The notes beneath the pieces are model-generated. The model was not told the origin of the DNA. It saw nothing but the letters and a program-made list of their open reading frames with translations, and did not search any database. A program made the position numbers and the translations under genes. Source: Breznakiella homolactica (GTDB lineage: Bacteria; Spirochaetota; Spirochaetia; Treponematales; Breznakiellaceae). From it: 64,000 bases of DNA. The number at the start of each line of letters is the position of its first letter. Positions within the stretch are counted from its first letter, which is position 1. The DNA lies in the NCBI RefSeq assembly GCF_016616095.2, contig NZ_CP067089.2, positions 3,038,001-3,102,000 of the forward strand, in the 5' to 3' direction. Positions 61,952 through 64,000 of the stretch are shown here, piece after piece.

Positions 61952-62863
61952 ATGGAATTACGGCGGATAAAAGTGGACCATACGTTCAGGGAACGTATAC
62001 AGTACAGGGATATGTTTTTTCCCGTGGATATCTGGACCGATGAATACCGTATGTTTGTGGACCATACCATGAACTGCCATTGGCACAGTGAATTTGAGTA
62101 CGGCGTCGTTCTTTCCGGGAAGCTTGATTACTATATCGGTGAGACATATATTCCCCTGTCCGCCGGGGACTGCGTATTTATCAATTCCAACGCCATGCAC
62201 ATGGCAAAACAGCCCGCGGGCCGCACCGATGCGGTAATGTTTACCATTGTATTTCCTCCCGCTTTGTTCACCGGCACGGCGGGCAGCACTGTGTACGAAA
62301 AATATTTCCGGCCGGTGATTGACGCGCAGCTGCAGGGTTTTAAAATATCCGTAAAAAACATTTATGGAAAAAAGATTCTGGATGATCTCCGGGAAACCTA
62401 CGGACTGGATAATTCCGGTTTCGGATATGAACTCCGCTGTCTCAGTCTGCTCAGCCGAGTCTGGCACAATACGGTATCGTATATTGCGGCGGAGAATATT
62501 CCGTTATCAACGAAGCGTACCAGTCCGCAGTATGAGAAACGGGTAAAGGAAATCCTGTCGTTTATCCATGAACATTATTCCGAGCCGCTGACCATTGATG
62601 AAATTGCCCGTGCCGCCGGTATCAGCCGCAGTGAGTGCTTCCGCTGTTTTAAAAAATTCATAAATAAAAAACCCGTCGAGTATATTATTGAATACCGCCT
62701 GGCCCAGGCGGCGAAACGGCTGCTCGGCGGTGACGATACCATTACGGAAATCTGCCTGGACTGCGGCTTTTCCAGTCCCAGCTATTTCGGAAAACTTTTC
62801 CGGGAAAAATACGGTGTCGCCCCCCTGAAATACCGGAAGAATTTCCGCCGCGTCCCGGCATAG
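61952..62863 (+). CDS. AraC-family regulator with cupin sensor domain
   Basis: A 303-residue regulator. N-terminal residues about 30-120 are a cupin (MNCHWHSEFEYGVVLSGKL, HMAKQPAGRT), which binds a sugar in the AraC-type fold. The C-terminal two helix-turn-helix motifs are TIDEIARAAGISRSECFRCF and ITEICLDCGFSSPSYFGKLF. An AAGGTGAT site precedes the ATG. The gene is divergent from the MFS transporter and likely activates it. Confidence 0.92.
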   Translation: MELRRIKVDHTFRERIQYRDMFFPVDIWTDEYRMFVDHTMNCHWHSEFEYGVVLSGKLDYYIGETYIPLSAGDCVFINSNAMHMAKQPAGRTDAVMFTIVFPPALFTGTAGSTVYEKYFRPVIDAQLQGFKISVKNIYGKKILDDLRETYGLDNSGFGYELRCLSLLSRVWHNTVSYIAAENIPLSTKRTSPQYEKRVKEILSFIHEHYSEPLTIDEIARAAGISRSECFRCFKKFINKKPVEYIIEYRLAQAAKRLLGGDDTITEICLDCGFSSPSYFGKLFREKYGVAPLKYRKNFRRVPA

Positions 62864-62981
62864 GCCATATACCGATTAACCGGCGCAACCGCGGCCTGGC
62901 TTTGTATATATTGTGAACTTTACCGTGATATAGTAGTAATAAAAGACAAATAATAGTAACACCGGCGGAAGGAGGTCCTTG

Positions 62982-63902
62982 ATGAAACGTACAGTACTGT
63001 GGGCGGCGGTGCTTCTCTGTGCCGCGGGCCTCAACAATCTGCGGGCGGAAAACGCCGTCGAGAGCTCCACCAGCCTCAATCTGCAGGCGTCCACCCGGCC
63101 GGAGGCGCGGCTCAGCCTGATCCAGGGTTTTACCTTCCCGATCCTGCGGGGGGAAAATCCCCTTTTCGCGGGCAACAACATCGCGGCGTCCGCGACGGCC
63201 GAGATTTCTCCGGTATCGGTCAACGCGGTGGGCCGGGTTTCCCTGACTCCGGTGGCGTTTCTGCAGGTAAACGCCGGCGGCCGGGCCGGCTCAGGGTGGA
63301 ATATGCCCCTGGGGACAGGGATCGGCATTAACCGGCGCACCGGCCAACACGACGCGGAAACAGACGGGTCGGCATTTAACGGCCTCCTCTGGGCGGCCTG
63401 GGCGGGGACAACCCTGCAGTTCGACCTGGCCGCGGTCATACCCGGGGACTGGAACCACGTGGTCGCCATGGCGTACAACGAAATCAATTACCGGGGATAC
63501 AGCGCCGCCGAAAAAGATGAAGCATGGTACTTTGAAAACGACGAAGGCGAAAACATGAACGGATTCACCTTTTACGGCAGCTACGTCCTGGGTTATCAGA
63601 TGCCGATTTTCTTTAATATGGCGGCCTTTATGGCGGAGCTTCACATGTCCTTCTACGACACCCCCGGGCGGGATCTCTGGGGAGACGACCTGCCCCGGTG
63701 GGTTTTTTCCGGTCTCTTCAATTTCAAAATTATAGAAAATCTCGAAGCCGCGCTTATTGTCCAGTTCAGGACCATGCGGAATTTTACCAGCGAAACCGAG
63801 GACTATGAATTCTACCAGGACCGCCGGATGGTTAATTCCGGGAGCAAGTACCATCTGGAATTCTACCGTGTCGCCCTGAATGTAACCTATAAAATCCGGT
63901 AG
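62982..63902 (+). CDS. Predicted outer-membrane beta-barrel protein
   Basis: A 306-residue exported protein. The signal peptide covers residues 1-22 (TVLWAAVLLCAAGLNNLRA). The mature part has many alternating strands with Trp and Tyr girdles (GSGWNMPLG, FYGSYVLGYQMPIFF, EFYRVALNVTYKIR). It ends in Arg and not a Phe, so the insertion signal is not canonical. A near-perfect AAGGAGGT site is eight bases upstream of the ATG at 62982; the TTG-ATG frame at 62979 is not needed. Similar to spirochaete barrel proteins of unknown substrate. Confidence 0.7.
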   Translation: MKRTVLWAAVLLCAAGLNNLRAENAVESSTSLNLQASTRPEARLSLIQGFTFPILRGENPLFAGNNIAASATAEISPVSVNAVGRVSLTPVAFLQVNAGGRAGSGWNMPLGTGIGINRRTGQHDAETDGSAFNGLLWAAWAGTTLQFDLAAVIPGDWNHVVAMAYNEINYRGYSAAEKDEAWYFENDEGENMNGFTFYGSYVLGYQMPIFFNMAAFMAELHMSFYDTPGRDLWGDDLPRWVFSGLFNFKIIENLEAALIVQFRTMRNFTSETEDYEFYQDRRMVNSGSKYHLEFYRVALNVTYKIR

Positions 63903-64000
63903 CGGACGTTCTATGAACGGCAGGCGGTTCGCAAACACGGCGCGGTATCCGGAATTTACGGCGCAACTATTCAGGCTGGAATAAACCGTTTATGGAAAAA
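63903..64000. other. Window end, no gene supported
   Basis: About 100 bases without a convincing gene. An ATG at 63994 could be the start of a gene cut by the window edge, but no ribosome binding site is clear. Confidence 0.3.

Noticed and set aside
63994..64000. Start of another gene at the window end
   Set aside because: Only ATG plus two codons are visible, and no good ribosome binding site precedes it.

Overview
The window looks like chromosomal DNA of a spirochaete, most probably a free-living or gut-dwelling Treponema-type organism of moderate GC. This is inferred from gene content (loosely conserved lipoprotein signals, a GGTISGNT-type repeat surface protein, many small secreted proteins of unknown family, an alpha-2-macroglobulin/PBP1C pair, dense two-component signalling) and not from any marker gene. 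No rRNA, tRNA, CRISPR array, insertion sequence or prophage was seen.

Layout. 1-2600: a small membrane protein, a HAD phosphatase and a three-domain regulator (receiver-like, RsbW-like ATPase, cyclic-nucleotide-binding). 2841-12518: a carbohydrate or sugar-acid island with a LacI regulator, 6-phosphogluconate dehydrogenase, a PfkB sugar kinase, then on the minus strand an ABC importer (binding protein, two permeases, no ATPase) with a beta-propeller glycosidase-like protein, and a D-2-hydroxyacid dehydrogenase. 12635-17284: two NarL-type response regulators, their histidine kinase and a hybrid kinase. The binding-protein and dehydrogenase promoters share one architecture with NarL-like heptamers, so the adjacent two-component genes are the obvious candidate regulators. 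17523-22440: a plus-strand run with a LuxR-arm-like helical protein, an M48 protease, an ankyrin protein, an AlkD-like DNA-alkylation-repeat protein and a secreted HExxH protein.

22451-34109 is the most unusual part. A STAND-type P-loop NTPase ends in fifteen full, perfectly in-register 40-residue repeats. It is followed on the same strand by a five-gene block: SWIM zinc finger, HEAT-like protein, MoxR AAA+ ATPase, DUF5682 protein and VWA protein. The block resembles the E. coli yeh-type MoxR/VWA/SWIM cluster, and together with the STAND protein has the look of an NTP-dependent chaperone or conflict system. An intrinsic terminator lies in the leader of the block.

34366-40737 holds small redox, regulator and acetyltransferase genes plus secreted proteins. 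40992-49068 is a large alpha-2-macroglobulin protein overlapping penicillin-binding protein 1C, preceded by an AT-rich divergent spacer with three inverted repeats, one a perfect 42-bp palindrome. 49151-63902 carries an MscS channel, a repeat-rich surface protein, a GNAT gene of low GC, a divergent TetR/nitroreductase-like pair with operator-like palindromes, a flavodoxin-ferredoxin, a serine hydrolase, SfsA, an MFS transporter with a divergent AraC regulator, and a predicted outer-membrane protein.
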